From Corynebacterium durum (GTDB lineage: Bacteria > Actinomycetota > Actinomycetes > Mycobacteriales > Mycobacteriaceae), in assembly GCF_030408675.1 (NCBI RefSeq), contig NZ_CP047200.1, forward strand, positions 2,418,001 through 2,482,000: a DNA stretch of 64,000 nucleotides, in the 5' to 3' direction. Shown here one piece after another: positions 29,340 to 37,482 of this stretch. The stretch's first letter is position 1. Each line of letters opens with the position of its first letter. A program made the position numbers and the translations under genes. The notes under the pieces were generated by a model. That model ran no database searches, was not told where the DNA came from, and was given only the letters and a program-made list of their open reading frames with translations.

Positions 29340-30698
29340 CTACACAGCCTTCAACGCAACCCTAAACGTCGATCCTTCCCCTTCCACACTTTCCACACTG
29401 ATCGACCCGCCATGTGCCTCAACCAGCGTTTTTGTAATAGCCAGCCCCAGCCCCGATCCACCGGATTCGCGGGAGCGGGATTCGTCGGCGCGGTAGAAGC
29501 GCTCGAAGATGTGGCTCGTCACCTCAGGTGACATGCCCACGCCATTATCCGAGATAGCCACCACAATAGTGTCGCCGTCTTTGCGGATGTTCACGTCCAC
29601 GGCAGCGTCTGGCCCACCATGCTTCAACCCGTTGACCACGATGTTGCTGAGCACCCGGTGGAGTTGCGAGGCGTCGCCAATCACCATGGGTGGTTCGGTG
29701 GTGTCGTTGTGGATGCCTATACTGCGCCCTGGGTGTGCCGCCTGCACAGAGCTGACCACATTAACGGCCAGCTCAAACATGTCCACGGGTTGTTTTTCCA
29801 TGCGGGAGCCCTCGGCACGTGTGAGCGCCAGTAGGTCTTCCACCAGGAGTGTCATGCGCGCGGCTTCGCCTTCGATGCGGTCTACGACCATGCCGAAGTC
29901 TTGGGTAGCACCTGAGCGATAAAGTTCCGTGTAGCCTTTCACAGAAGTGAGCGGGGTGCGGAGTTCGTGGGAGGCATCGCCAACGAAGCGGCGCATTTGT
30001 TCTTCTTTTTGCTGCGCCGTCATCAGGGAGTCTTGCAGCTGGGTGAGCATGATGTTCAGCGCCGCAGCAAGCTGCCCCACTTCGGTGCTCATGGGCCATT
30101 GCGGGACCCTTCGATCGAGGTCACCGGCGGCGATGTCCCGCGCTGTGTGCTCGACTTCTTTGAGAGGCCGGAGCGCGCGGCGCACGGCCCACATGGCTAC
30201 CAGGCCAAGGATGCCCAGCACGATAAACCCGATGAATACCTGCACAATGGTGAGTCGCCGCAGGAGGGAGTCTTCCCTCTCCAGGCTTTGCGCCACGATG
30301 GTTTGTTCTTGGCCTTGGGTGAAACCGAGGACGCGCCAACGCACGTGGTCACCGTTGCCAATGGAGGAGACGGTGGTGGGGCGGTCGTCGAAACGCACGG
30401 AGCTGACGTCGGGGGCGTCGGTACCGTCGTTGACTTCCAGGATTGTGCCGTCGGAGAAGCGTTTGAGCACGTAGAAGTCGCTGGGCGGGCCTTGTTGAGT
30501 TGCCCCCGGCCGCTGGAATTCGCCGCGGTCCAGCCAGCTTTTCGACGCCTGCTGCAACTTACTGTCCACATTTGAGTAGGCGAAGTCACGCATAATGCCG
30601 TTGACGGCGAACGCACTGGCACTGAGCCCCAGCGCGGACACAAGCACCACGATCAACACCAGCCAGGTCTGCAACGGCAGTGCTTTGAGTTTTGTCAT
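29340..30698 (-). CDS. Sensor histidine kinase
   Basis: 452 residues. Two membrane helices (about 10-32 and 155-178) flank an extracytoplasmic sensor domain, followed by HAMP, the HisKA motif DASHELRTPLTS with the phosphorylated His near residue 244, and a HATPase domain with DNGVGM and GGSGLGLAI. It is encoded 6 bases after its response regulator. The position between the purine genes and thrE is where Corynebacterium glutamicum has the phosphate-starvation kinase PhoS, so that is a candidate identity, but I cannot confirm it from motifs. Confidence 0.92.
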   Translation of the reverse strand: MTKLKALPLQTWLVLIVVLVSALGLSASAFAVNGIMRDFAYSNVDSKLQQASKSWLDRGEFQRPGATQQGPPSDFYVLKRFSDGTILEVNDGTDAPDVSSVRFDDRPTTVSSIGNGDHVRWRVLGFTQGQEQTIVAQSLEREDSLLRRLTIVQVFIGFIVLGILGLVAMWAVRRALRPLKEVEHTARDIAAGDLDRRVPQWPMSTEVGQLAAALNIMLTQLQDSLMTAQQKEEQMRRFVGDASHELRTPLTSVKGYTELYRSGATQDFGMVVDRIEGEAARMTLLVEDLLALTRAEGSRMEKQPVDMFELAVNVVSSVQAAHPGRSIGIHNDTTEPPMVIGDASQLHRVLSNIVVNGLKHGGPDAAVDVNIRKDGDTIVVAISDNGVGMSPEVTSHIFERFYRADESRSRESGGSGLGLAITKTLVEAHGGSISVESVEGEGSTFRVALKAV

Positions 30699-30704
30699 GG
30701 CGGT

Positions 30705-31496
30705 TTAGGTTTTTGGGGTGGTGCGTGGGGTGCGCAGCACGTAACCGACGCCGCGTACCGTGTGGATGAGCTGCGGGTCGGAGGTGTCTATTTTTCTGCG
30801 CAGGTAGGAAATGTAGGATTCGACGACGTTGCCGTCTCCTCCAAAATCGTAGTGCCACACGTTGTCCAGGATTTTTGCCTTGCTCAGCACCACCTCGGCG
30901 TTAAGCATGAGGTAGCGCAGGAGGTTAAATTCGGTTGGCGAGAGTTCCACGATCTCACCAGCTTTAGTTACCTCGTGGGTGTCATCGTTGAGAGTAATGT
31001 CCGCGTAGCTCAACGTGGAATCTTCGTCCGCCGTCTCTGTGTGTAACTGGCCGCGGCGCAGGATCACGCGCAGACGGGTAATCACTTCCTCCAACGAAAA
31101 CGGCTTGGTCACGTAGTCGTCCGCGCCGATGGTCAGGCCGTGGATGCGGTTTTCCACCGCATCTTTGGCGGTGAGGTAGAGCACTGGGCCGTCGAGACCG
31201 TCGGCGCGTAGGCGAGGCAGGAGTTCAAAACCATCCATGCCAGGCATCATCACGTCCAGGATGAACGCATCGGGGCGGAAGTCGCGAGCGACGCGCAACG
31301 CCTCCATGCCCGATTTCGCAGTGGCAACCTCGAACCCCTGGAACTTCAAGCTCACACTCAGAAGTTCCACAATGTTGGGTTCGTCATCCACCACGAGGAC
31401 ACGGGTGGGTGGTTGATTACTGGACGTGCTTTGGATGCTCATATCGTCCATTGAATCATTGTTTGTATCACTGGTTGCTGCAGCCACAGGTGTCAT
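30705..31496 (-). CDS. OmpR-family response regulator
   Basis: 263 residues. The receiver domain begins at VLVVDDEP near residue 33, with the phospho-acceptor Asp in FILDVMMPGMDG near residue 79 and the conserved Lys in VTKPF. The C-terminal winged helix (PTEFNLLRYLM and the SYISYLRRKID recognition helix) is typical of OmpR/PhoB. It works with the kinase encoded 6 bases downstream. A small peptide gene overlaps its ATG by 4 bases. By position it may be PhoR of the phosphate-starvation system. Confidence 0.93.
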   Translation of the reverse strand: MTPVAAATSDTNNDSMDDMSIQSTSSNQPPTRVLVVDDEPNIVELLSVSLKFQGFEVATAKSGMEALRVARDFRPDAFILDVMMPGMDGFELLPRLRADGLDGPVLYLTAKDAVENRIHGLTIGADDYVTKPFSLEEVITRLRVILRRGQLHTETADEDSTLSYADITLNDDTHEVTKAGEIVELSPTEFNLLRYLMLNAEVVLSKAKILDNVWHYDFGGDGNVVESYISYLRRKIDTSDPQLIHTVRGVGYVLRTPRTTPKT

Positions 31497-31627
31497 TCCT
31501 TACCTGCCGCCGCAGCAACAATCATGTTCTGCGCGGTTGCCGACGCCGGGGACGGCTCAACAACCTGCAAAAACAAACCGCTTACTGCAACTGAAGCCGC
31601 AACCACACTGGCAACAAAACCATTCAT
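31493..31627 (-). CDS. Small exported/membrane peptide upstream of the response regulator
   Basis: 44 residues (MNGFVASVVAASVAVSGLFL, then VVEPSPASATAQNM and a short Ala-rich end). It has one hydrophobic segment followed by a signal-peptidase-like ASATA. Its TGA overlaps the ATG of the response regulator (ATGA), a coupled arrangement, and GAGGAAGG lies 11 nt before its start. It is easy to overlook because of its size. It may be a sensor accessory peptide or a leader controlling translation of the two-component system. No homolog is recognised. Confidence 0.5.
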   Translation of the reverse strand: MNGFVASVVAASVAVSGLFLQVVEPSPASATAQNMIVAAAAGKE

Positions 31628-31658
31628 GGCGGCACCAACCTTCCTCAACTAGGCATCT

Positions 31659-31680
31659 CACTGTCTGTTAGGTGACAGTG
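31659..31680. promoter_or_regulatory. Inverted repeat upstream of two-component operon
   Basis: CACTGTC and GACAGTG form a perfect 7-bp inverted repeat around TGTTAGGT, about 30 bases before the small peptide gene. It may be an operator or a stem in the leader; it sits between the end of the MerR gene and the operon. Confidence 0.4.
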
Positions 31681-31757
31681 TGCGCCACCCCTCTGGAGAG
31701 CGGCTGCCCGGTTCCTGGAAGGTTGCTGTGAATGGTAGGAGCGGCTATATGCACCCT

Positions 31758-32516
31758 CTAGCCCCACTCGACCGACTGAAGGTCAATACCCGCCGCAGCG
31801 GCCTCGGCCTCCACGAGTGTCAGCAAGTACTCGGGGTTGGTGTACATGTCGCGGTACCTTTCGTCGGCAACATACAGCCTGGCCAGCAACACCTGCTTGG
31901 ACAGGGTGCAATCGTAGTAGCGCTCGACTTGGGCGCGGTGGCGTGCCACGAGTTCCTTCGCGGCGTCGGAACCCGGCGCGACACCCGCAGCCTTAGCGGC
32001 GGCGACATCTCGGTTGAATGCCTCCATTTCCGCTACGACCTTGACCCAGTCCTCGCGGGTCATCTGGGCGGTGCGTTCCTGGGCTTGTGCCCACTCGGGT
32101 GTATCGCCCCAGCGTGCCTCGGCCTCTTCCTCGTAGTCGTGCCACTTTTTGCCGAACAATTCGACTTTCTCATCCATGGTGAGATTTCCTTCCATGATCG
32201 TGTCCACTGCACGAACCATCTCGTGCAGGTGATCGATCTGTTCAAGGAGCAGCCGTTTCTGATTTCTCAGATGCTCCCTGACCGTACCTGGCTTGTCGAG
32301 CATCTCCTCGATGTCTTTCAGCGGAACACCCGCCTCGCGGTACACGAGGATCTGCATGGCGCGCTCAATGTCAGCTTCGGTATACAGGCGGTAGTCGGAC
32401 CAGGTGCGAAAGCTCGGCACGAGAAGTCCGATGTTGTCCCAGTGCCGAAGCGTCCTGGTTGTCACACCCAGGTAGTCGGCCATCTGCCCAACAGTGAGTT
32501 CGGTGTTGTCGATCAC
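31758..32516 (-). CDS. MerR-family regulator with TipAS domain
   Basis: 252 residues. The N-terminal MerR domain reads TVGQMADYLGVTTRTLRHWDNIGLL with the second wing SDYRLYTEADIERA. After a coiled-coil dimer helix (residues ~78-115), the C-terminal part (LFGKKWHDYEEEAEARWGD and the four-helix region) is a TipAS antibiotic-recognition domain as in TipA and Mta/SkgA. Such proteins bind drugs and activate efflux or stress genes. The start is a GTG with AAAGGAAG about 12 nt upstream. No obvious target lies next to it, so autoregulation is likely. Confidence 0.9.
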   Translation of the reverse strand: MIDNTELTVGQMADYLGVTTRTLRHWDNIGLLVPSFRTWSDYRLYTEADIERAMQILVYREAGVPLKDIEEMLDKPGTVREHLRNQKRLLLEQIDHLHEMVRAVDTIMEGNLTMDEKVELFGKKWHDYEEEAEARWGDTPEWAQAQERTAQMTREDWVKVVAEMEAFNRDVAAAKAAGVAPGSDAAKELVARHRAQVERYYDCTLSKQVLLARLYVADERYRDMYTNPEYLLTLVEAEAAAAGIDLQSVEWG

Positions 32517-32575
32517 GGGATTAAGTTTCTTCCTTTACGTTGGGTCAAGCTCAAGGGGCTGTGCAGAAATACGTC

Positions 32576-32616
32576 AAAAAAATTAAGGCCACACCCAACA
32601 ACAGGCTGTGACCTTG
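32576..32616 (-). terminator. Terminator behind tRNA-Thr
   Basis: On the minus strand AAGGTCACA pairs with TGTGGCCTT (one G-U pair), followed by AATTTTTTT. It lies 9 bases downstream of the tRNA and is a textbook Rho-independent terminator. Confidence 0.85.
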
Positions 32617-32624
32617 AAAAATAG

Positions 32625-32697
32625 AGCTGGAGACGAGACTTGAACTCGCAACCTACGGTTTACAAGACCGTTGCGCTACCGATTGCGCCACTCCAGC
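32625..32697 (-). tRNA. tRNA-Thr (anticodon TGT)
   Basis: 73 bases without CCA. The 7-bp acceptor stem GCTGGAG/CTCCAGC pairs perfectly, the D-arm has the usual AATCGGTA loop, the anticodon loop is CTTGTAA and the T-arm is GCGAG-TTCAAGT-CTCGT. Anticodon TGT reads ACA (Thr). CCA is not encoded. A terminator follows directly. Confidence 0.95.
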
Positions 32698-32858
32698 ACG
32701 TGACCACTTTTGCGGGCACGGTTGATTATGGTACCTGATTGCAGGAACTTAGCAAATGTGGGGCTTCATGTGTGCGAGTGGTGCGCTGGGGAGGGATGCT
32801 GGGTATGTTGTAATCCTTGGTACCGTTTTGTCGCCCTACGGCGTGAGGATTGAAGCGC

Positions 32859-34307
32859 GTGAGCACAGTTGTTGATCGGGTCAGGGCGTTGTTTAGCCGC
32901 AGGGGACGTATTGCGACTATCGACGCCGCGAAAGCCGCTCCCCCACCCTCCCCACTGGCCCCCGTCGACCTGACCGACCCCGCGCAAGTGTCGGGCGTGA
33001 TGGACATTGCCGCACGCATCGGCGACATTCTTCTCTCCTCCGGCACCGGCAACAACGACGTAAAGGCACAGATCCATGCGGTGGCCTCGGCCTATGGCCT
33101 GCACTACAGCCACGTGGACATCACCCTGAACACCATCACCATTTTCACGCATATTGGTACCGCCCAGAAAATCCCGGTAAGCATTTTCCGCGTGGTCCGC
33201 AGGCTGAGCGTGGACTTTTCCAAACTCTCCGAAGTGGACCGTCTTATCCGATCCATTCAAGCGGGTGCCACCCCACCGGACGTGGCGGAAAAGATCCTCG
33301 ACGAACTCTCCTCCGCCCCACCGCGCTACGGGCGGCGCATGTCGCTGTTCGGCTGGGCACTCATGGCCGCTGCGGTGGCCGTGATGTTGGGTGGCGGCCT
33401 GTTGGTGGCTGCTACCTCGTTCATTTCTGCGGTGGTCATCGTGGGTGGTGCGAACTGGTTGGATGAGCAACGCCTGCCCATGTTTTTCCAAAACGTCTAC
33501 GGCGGGATTGTTGCCACCGTTCCAGCCGCACTGACCTACCGTTTGGCCTTGGAATCTGGATTGAATCTCGCGCCGGGACAGGTCGTGGCGTCGGGAATCG
33601 TGGTGATGTTGGCTGGTTTGACCCTTGTGCAGGCGTTTCAGGATGGCATCACGGGTGCGCCGGTAACAGCAAGTGCGCGGTTTTTTGAAACGATGATGCT
33701 GACCGGCGGGATTGTGGCCGGTGTGGGTATTGGCATCCAAACCTCAGCGGCTCTGGGCGTGACACTGCCGGAGCTGGAAACCGTCGTTTCACCGAACTTG
33801 GCATCGACCACGTTGAAAGTGACGGCAGGTGCCGTCGCGGCCGCTGGGTTCGCCATTGCGTGTTATTCCGAGTGGTCATCTGTGCTGGTCTCTGGCATGA
33901 CAGCCGGCATGGGATCGTTTGTGCAGTATTTTATCCTGGTGCCGCTGGGCGTGGGTCCGGTGATTTCCATTGGTATTTTGGCCACCATCATCGGTTTGAC
34001 TGGTGGCTTGCTGGCCCGCCGCTTCCTCATTCCGCCGCTGATTACCGCCGTGGCGGGGATTACTCCGCTACTGCCTGGTTTGAGCATTTACCGGGGAATG
34101 TATGCCCTGTTGCATGAACAGATGGTGGTAGGGCTATCCAACATGGCCTTGGCGCTGGGTATTGCATCTGGGCTGGCCGCAGGCGTGGTGCTGGGCGAAT
34201 GGTTCGCCCGGAGGCTACGCCGCCCGCCTGGATTCAACCACTACCGTGAGTTGTGGAAGCTGCGGCGTTTCTCCTTCCAGGATCATGCCCGCGATCAATC
34301 TTCCTAA
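32859..34307 (+). CDS. thrE: Threonine/serine exporter ThrE
   Basis: 482 residues from the GTG at 32859. A TTG at 32850 is also open, but GAGGA lies 9 nt before the GTG. The N-terminal soluble half carries the ThrE signature (VDAAKAAPPPSPLAP-like start, DILLSSGTG, HVDITLNTITIFT, SIQAGATPP), and the C-terminal half has about ten helices. It follows the Corynebacterium glutamicum ThrE sequence closely over its full length. It exports L-threonine and L-serine using the proton gradient. A Lys-rich protein and otsA follow. A second, weaker family member lies at 48507-49817. Confidence 0.95.
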   Translation: MSTVVDRVRALFSRRGRIATIDAAKAAPPPSPLAPVDLTDPAQVSGVMDIAARIGDILLSSGTGNNDVKAQIHAVASAYGLHYSHVDITLNTITIFTHIGTAQKIPVSIFRVVRRLSVDFSKLSEVDRLIRSIQAGATPPDVAEKILDELSSAPPRYGRRMSLFGWALMAAAVAVMLGGGLLVAATSFISAVVIVGGANWLDEQRLPMFFQNVYGGIVATVPAALTYRLALESGLNLAPGQVVASGIVVMLAGLTLVQAFQDGITGAPVTASARFFETMMLTGGIVAGVGIGIQTSAALGVTLPELETVVSPNLASTTLKVTAGAVAAAGFAIACYSEWSSVLVSGMTAGMGSFVQYFILVPLGVGPVISIGILATIIGLTGGLLARRFLIPPLITAVAGITPLLPGLSIYRGMYALLHEQMVVGLSNMALALGIASGLAAGVVLGEWFARRLRRPPGFNHYRELWKLRRFSFQDHARDQSS

Positions 34308-34417
34308 CACGGACGCTCAACGGGTCTTCCAAGCGGTCTGACGCAGCGGTGCCCCTGGTTCTAGTGCTACGATGGTGTGTCTACACGTGTGCTCTTTTTA
34401 CATCATCAGGAGGATCC

Positions 34418-34753
34418 TTGCCCCCCAAGGTGACCGATACCCGCACGAACAATGCGGAATCATTACATGCAGTTGAGGCGGAAACTGCAGAGGCCGCGCG
34501 ACGGATTGTTGCCACTTACTCTGCTGATTTCTTTGATTGCGCCACGCTGGTCAGCATGCTCGGCGTGGAGCCTGAGGGCTTGAACTACCGCAAGATTGCC
34601 GCCGAATACGCCGAGACCAACGCCCCGAAGAAGGCGACCAAGCGTACGCGGAAAACCACCAAAAAGGCTGCTAAGAAAGCCACCAAGGCCGCAAAGAAAA
34701 CGACCAAAAAGGCTACCAAGAAGGCCACAAAGAAAACGACCAAAAAAGCCTAG
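34418..34753 (+). CDS. Lys/Ala-rich basic-tailed protein (histone H1-like tail)
   Basis: 111 residues from a TTG start with AGGAGG 4 nt upstream; upstream codons in the frame are not protein-like. The first 65 residues are acidic and form a small helical domain. The last 45 are a tract of KKA, KKT and TKK repeats like the tails of actinobacterial HU/Lsr2-type and histone H1-like proteins. It probably binds nucleic acid. The gene sits between thrE and otsA, as in other corynebacteria. Function is not established. Confidence 0.72.
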   Translation: MPPKVTDTRTNNAESLHAVEAETAEAARRIVATYSADFFDCATLVSMLGVEPEGLNYRKIAAEYAETNAPKKATKRTRKTTKKAAKKATKAAKKTTKKATKKATKKTTKKA

Positions 34754-34777
34754 GCATGTGAGATTGGGTTTCTGATC

Positions 34778-36229
34778 GTGAGTGGGGAAAATCAGTTTGT
34801 TGTTGTAGCGAACCGTCTTCCGGTGGACTTAACCACGCATCCGGACGGCACGGAGGAATGGACGCCAAGCCCGGGCGGCTTGGTTGCCGCGTTGACACCT
34901 GTGTTGGCTAAACAGCGTGGCTGCTGGGTGGGCTGGCCCGGAGTGGCAGATGCCGCCCCAGAGCCATTTCACACAGATGATGGTGTGCTGCTGCATCCAG
35001 TGAAGCTCACCTCCGTGGATTATGAGGAGTTTTACGAGGGGTTTTCCAACGCCACGTTGTGGCCGCTCTACCACGATTTGATCGTGCCGCCGGAGTATCA
35101 CCGGGACTGGTGGGAATCCTACCGTGAGGTAAATTTGAAATTCGCCCAGGAAGTTGCGGAAGTCGCCGCTGAAGGGGCGACGGTGTGGGTTCAGGATTAC
35201 CAGCTGCAGCTTGTCCCCGGTATTTTGCGCCAGACCCGCCCGGATCTTCGCATCGGATTTTTCCTGCATATTCCGTTCCCCTCTCCCGACTTGTTCCGCC
35301 AGCTTCCGTGGCGCGAGGAGATTGTGCGGGGTCTGCTCGGGGCGGATGTGATTGGGTTCCACCTGAAGATCAACGCCGATAATTTCTTGACGCTTGCCCG
35401 GCAGGTGGCAGGCGATACTGGTTCGCACATTGGGCAGCCGGATCAGCTGGCCGTGGAGGGCGAGGCATCGATGAATTCCATCACGGCAACCATCTCGGTG
35501 CCGGATGGCCGCGAAGTGGGGGTGGCGGCATTTCCCATTTCCATTGACACTGCATCGGTGATCGCGCAGGCAAACAACGCGGACCCGGCGAGTATTCGGC
35601 ACAGCTTGGCGGATACAGAAACCATCATTTTGGGCGTGGATCGCCTGGACTACACCAAGGGTATTTTGCAGCGCTTACTGGCGTTTGAGGAACTGTTGGA
35701 ATCCGGTGCGCTGGACCCCAATGATGTGGTACTGGTGCAGGTAGCCACGCCGTCTCGTGAGCGCATTGAGCATTACCGCACCGCTCGGCACGCCGTGGAA
35801 CAGGCTGTGGGGCGCATCAATGGCCGGTTCGGGTCTATTGGTCGGCCCGTGGTGCATTATGTGCACCGTTCCATCAGCAAAGACCAGCTCATGGGGATCT
35901 ACGCCGCAGCTGATGTCATGCTGATTACCGCGTTCAAAGATGGCATGAACCTGGTGGCCAAGGAGTATGTTGCCTGCCATGGTGACGGGTCGGGCGCGTT
36001 GGTGCTCAGCGAGTTCGCCGGCGCGGCTGTGGAGTTAAACCAGGCGTTCCTGTGCAACCCACATGACATCGAATCCATTAAAAAGCAACTGCTGGCAGCG
36101 GTCACGGAGCTGCGGAGCGCACCGGAGGAAACACGGGAGCGCATGGAAGCCATGCACCAGCAAGTGGTGGAGCATGATGTGGAGGCATGGGCGAAGAGCT
36201 TTTTGACCTGCTTGGAGCGCCACGCATGA
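34778..36229 (+). CDS. otsA: Alpha,alpha-trehalose-phosphate synthase (UDP-forming)
   Basis: 483 residues, GT20 fold. N-terminal VVVANRLPVDL and PSPGGLVAAL form the glucose-6-phosphate site; WVQDYQLQLVPGILR and FFLHIPFPSPD are core family motifs; LGVDRLDYTKGI and DGMNLVAKEYV hold UDP-glucose contacts. It makes trehalose-6-phosphate, the first step of the OtsAB route, which supplies trehalose for osmoprotection and trehalose mycolates. The start is GTG 24 bases after the previous gene. The lipoprotein gene overlaps its stop by 4 bases. Confidence 0.96.
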   Translation: MSGENQFVVVANRLPVDLTTHPDGTEEWTPSPGGLVAALTPVLAKQRGCWVGWPGVADAAPEPFHTDDGVLLHPVKLTSVDYEEFYEGFSNATLWPLYHDLIVPPEYHRDWWESYREVNLKFAQEVAEVAAEGATVWVQDYQLQLVPGILRQTRPDLRIGFFLHIPFPSPDLFRQLPWREEIVRGLLGADVIGFHLKINADNFLTLARQVAGDTGSHIGQPDQLAVEGEASMNSITATISVPDGREVGVAAFPISIDTASVIAQANNADPASIRHSLADTETIILGVDRLDYTKGILQRLLAFEELLESGALDPNDVVLVQVATPSRERIEHYRTARHAVEQAVGRINGRFGSIGRPVVHYVHRSISKDQLMGIYAAADVMLITAFKDGMNLVAKEYVACHGDGSGALVLSEFAGAAVELNQAFLCNPHDIESIKKQLLAAVTELRSAPEETRERMEAMHQQVVEHDVEAWAKSFLTCLERHA

Positions 36230-36720
36230 GCCGACGCATAAAGACCATTGCAGCCGCAGCCGTTGCGCTGGGCATCGGCACGTTGATAACAGCATGCGGC
36301 AGCAATGACGACACCCCAGTGGTGCAGTCCACCTGGCAGATCACCAACGTGTATGTGGATGAGCAACACCCCAGCGTGCTACCTGATTCCATCGCAGGCA
36401 AGGCCACCATGGTGTTTGGTGAATCCACCATTGCCGGTAATAGCGGCTGTGCACCGTTCCAAACACGGGTGCATTTCACCAAGGACGGCCAGGAAACTTC
36501 ATCAGCTGAGGCAACTCAGGTGAATTTTTATCGCAAGAAAATCGACGATCCTGCAGGCTGCACCGGAGCGGACTTGTACTACCATGACAGCCTGACAAAC
36601 ATGCTGGATGGAACATTTGACGTGCAGCGGAAAGCAGCAAACGAGCTGCTCTTGGTCAAGCAGACGGATGCGTTTAACCGTCCAGCTATCCGGTTGACCT
36701 CTATCAGCAACCGCTCCTAA
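36226..36720 (+). CDS. Lipoprotein of unknown function in the trehalose operon
   Basis: 164 residues from the ATG that overlaps the otsA stop (ATGA). The signal ends in the lipobox ITAC near residue 24. The mature part is a small beta-rich domain with an HL-type feel (VVQSTWQITNVYVDEQHPSVLP), two further cysteines and no enzyme motif. It resembles META/HslJ-like or conserved corynebacterial lipoproteins, without a firm match. Its place between otsA and otsB is conserved in related genomes, so it may be linked to envelope trehalose metabolism. Confidence 0.82.
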   Translation: MSRRIKTIAAAAVALGIGTLITACGSNDDTPVVQSTWQITNVYVDEQHPSVLPDSIAGKATMVFGESTIAGNSGCAPFQTRVHFTKDGQETSSAEATQVNFYRKKIDDPAGCTGADLYYHDSLTNMLDGTFDVQRKAANELLLVKQTDAFNRPAIRLTSISNRS

Positions 36721-36725
36721 GCGTC

Positions 36726-36731
36726 TACATT
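36726..36731 (+). promoter_or_regulatory. Candidate -10 box for leaderless otsB
   Basis: TACATT, 7 nt before the ATG at 36739; no Shine-Dalgarno is present. Suggests otsB has its own promoter in addition to read-through from otsA. Confidence 0.45.
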
Positions 36732-36738
36732 GGATGCT

Positions 36739-37482
36739 ATGACTACCTTGGACGATCTGGCTACCACCCCAACCTTGCTGGTGGTCTCCGATTTTGACGG
36801 CACGCTGGCGGGGTTCAATGTGGATCCCATGAATGTTCCGGTGAACACGACGTCCATTGCGGCATTAGAGAAGCTGTCTACAATGCCGAACACCAAGGCG
36901 GCGATTCTTTCCGGCAGGCACTTGGAGGGTCTGCGCACAGTCGCCCAGGTTTCCGAATCAGTGATTTTGGCAGGAAGCCACGGCGCGGAAACCAATGAGC
37001 ACATCACCCCGTTGACGGAGGAACAGCAGGAAGCCATGGCACAGCTCTCTGTTGAGCTGCATAAACTCACGGAAAAGTACCCAAAGCTATGGATTGAAAC
37101 CAAGCCGCTGCACATGGTGGTACACACCCGCCCGCTGGAAGACACAAACTTGGAGGCTGCCGCCGCGGAGGAGGCGCGGGCGCTGTGCCCCGCCATCATG
37201 CACATCACAGAAGGCAAGCATGTGGTGGAGTTTTCCGCCATTGATATGACAAAGGGCAGCTGGATTACCTCCGCTCGCGACAATTACGGCGCTACTGCGG
37301 TGCTGTTCATTGGCGATGACCAGACGGATGAGAACGGTTTCCATGCGCTCGGCGACAGCGACATGGGCATTAAGGTCGGCGACGGCGACACTGCCGCTAC
37401 CGTACGCGTCAATTCACTTGACGACGTCGCGGACGTCCTCACCACGCTCGCGACTGCGCGCGCACACCACTTAGGGGTTTAA
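36739..37482 (+). CDS. otsB: Trehalose-phosphatase
   Basis: 247 residues from the ATG at 36739; a TTG three codons earlier is less likely because TACATT stands 7 nt before the ATG. HAD-superfamily motifs are VSDFDGTLAGF near residue 20 (nucleophile and acid Asp), ILSGRH near 60, and IGDDQTDENGFHAL near 195. It removes phosphate from trehalose-6-phosphate made by OtsA. It converges on the LacI gene with a 4-base overlap. Confidence 0.95.
   Translation: MTTLDDLATTPTLLVVSDFDGTLAGFNVDPMNVPVNTTSIAALEKLSTMPNTKAAILSGRHLEGLRTVAQVSESVILAGSHGAETNEHITPLTEEQQEAMAQLSVELHKLTEKYPKLWIETKPLHMVVHTRPLEDTNLEAAAAEEARALCPAIMHITEGKHVVEFSAIDMTKGSWITSARDNYGATAVLFIGDDQTDENGFHALGDSDMGIKVGDGDTAATVRVNSLDDVADVLTTLATARAHHLGV

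Noticed and set aside
32533..32562. MerR-type operator upstream of the TipAS regulator
   Set aside because: The TCAA repeats there are direct, not inverted, and no 19-base promoter spacer could be shown.
32766..33740. Open frame on the minus strand opposite thrE
   Set aside because: thrE is conserved over the whole span; the antisense product is His/Gln/Arg-rich with no domain.
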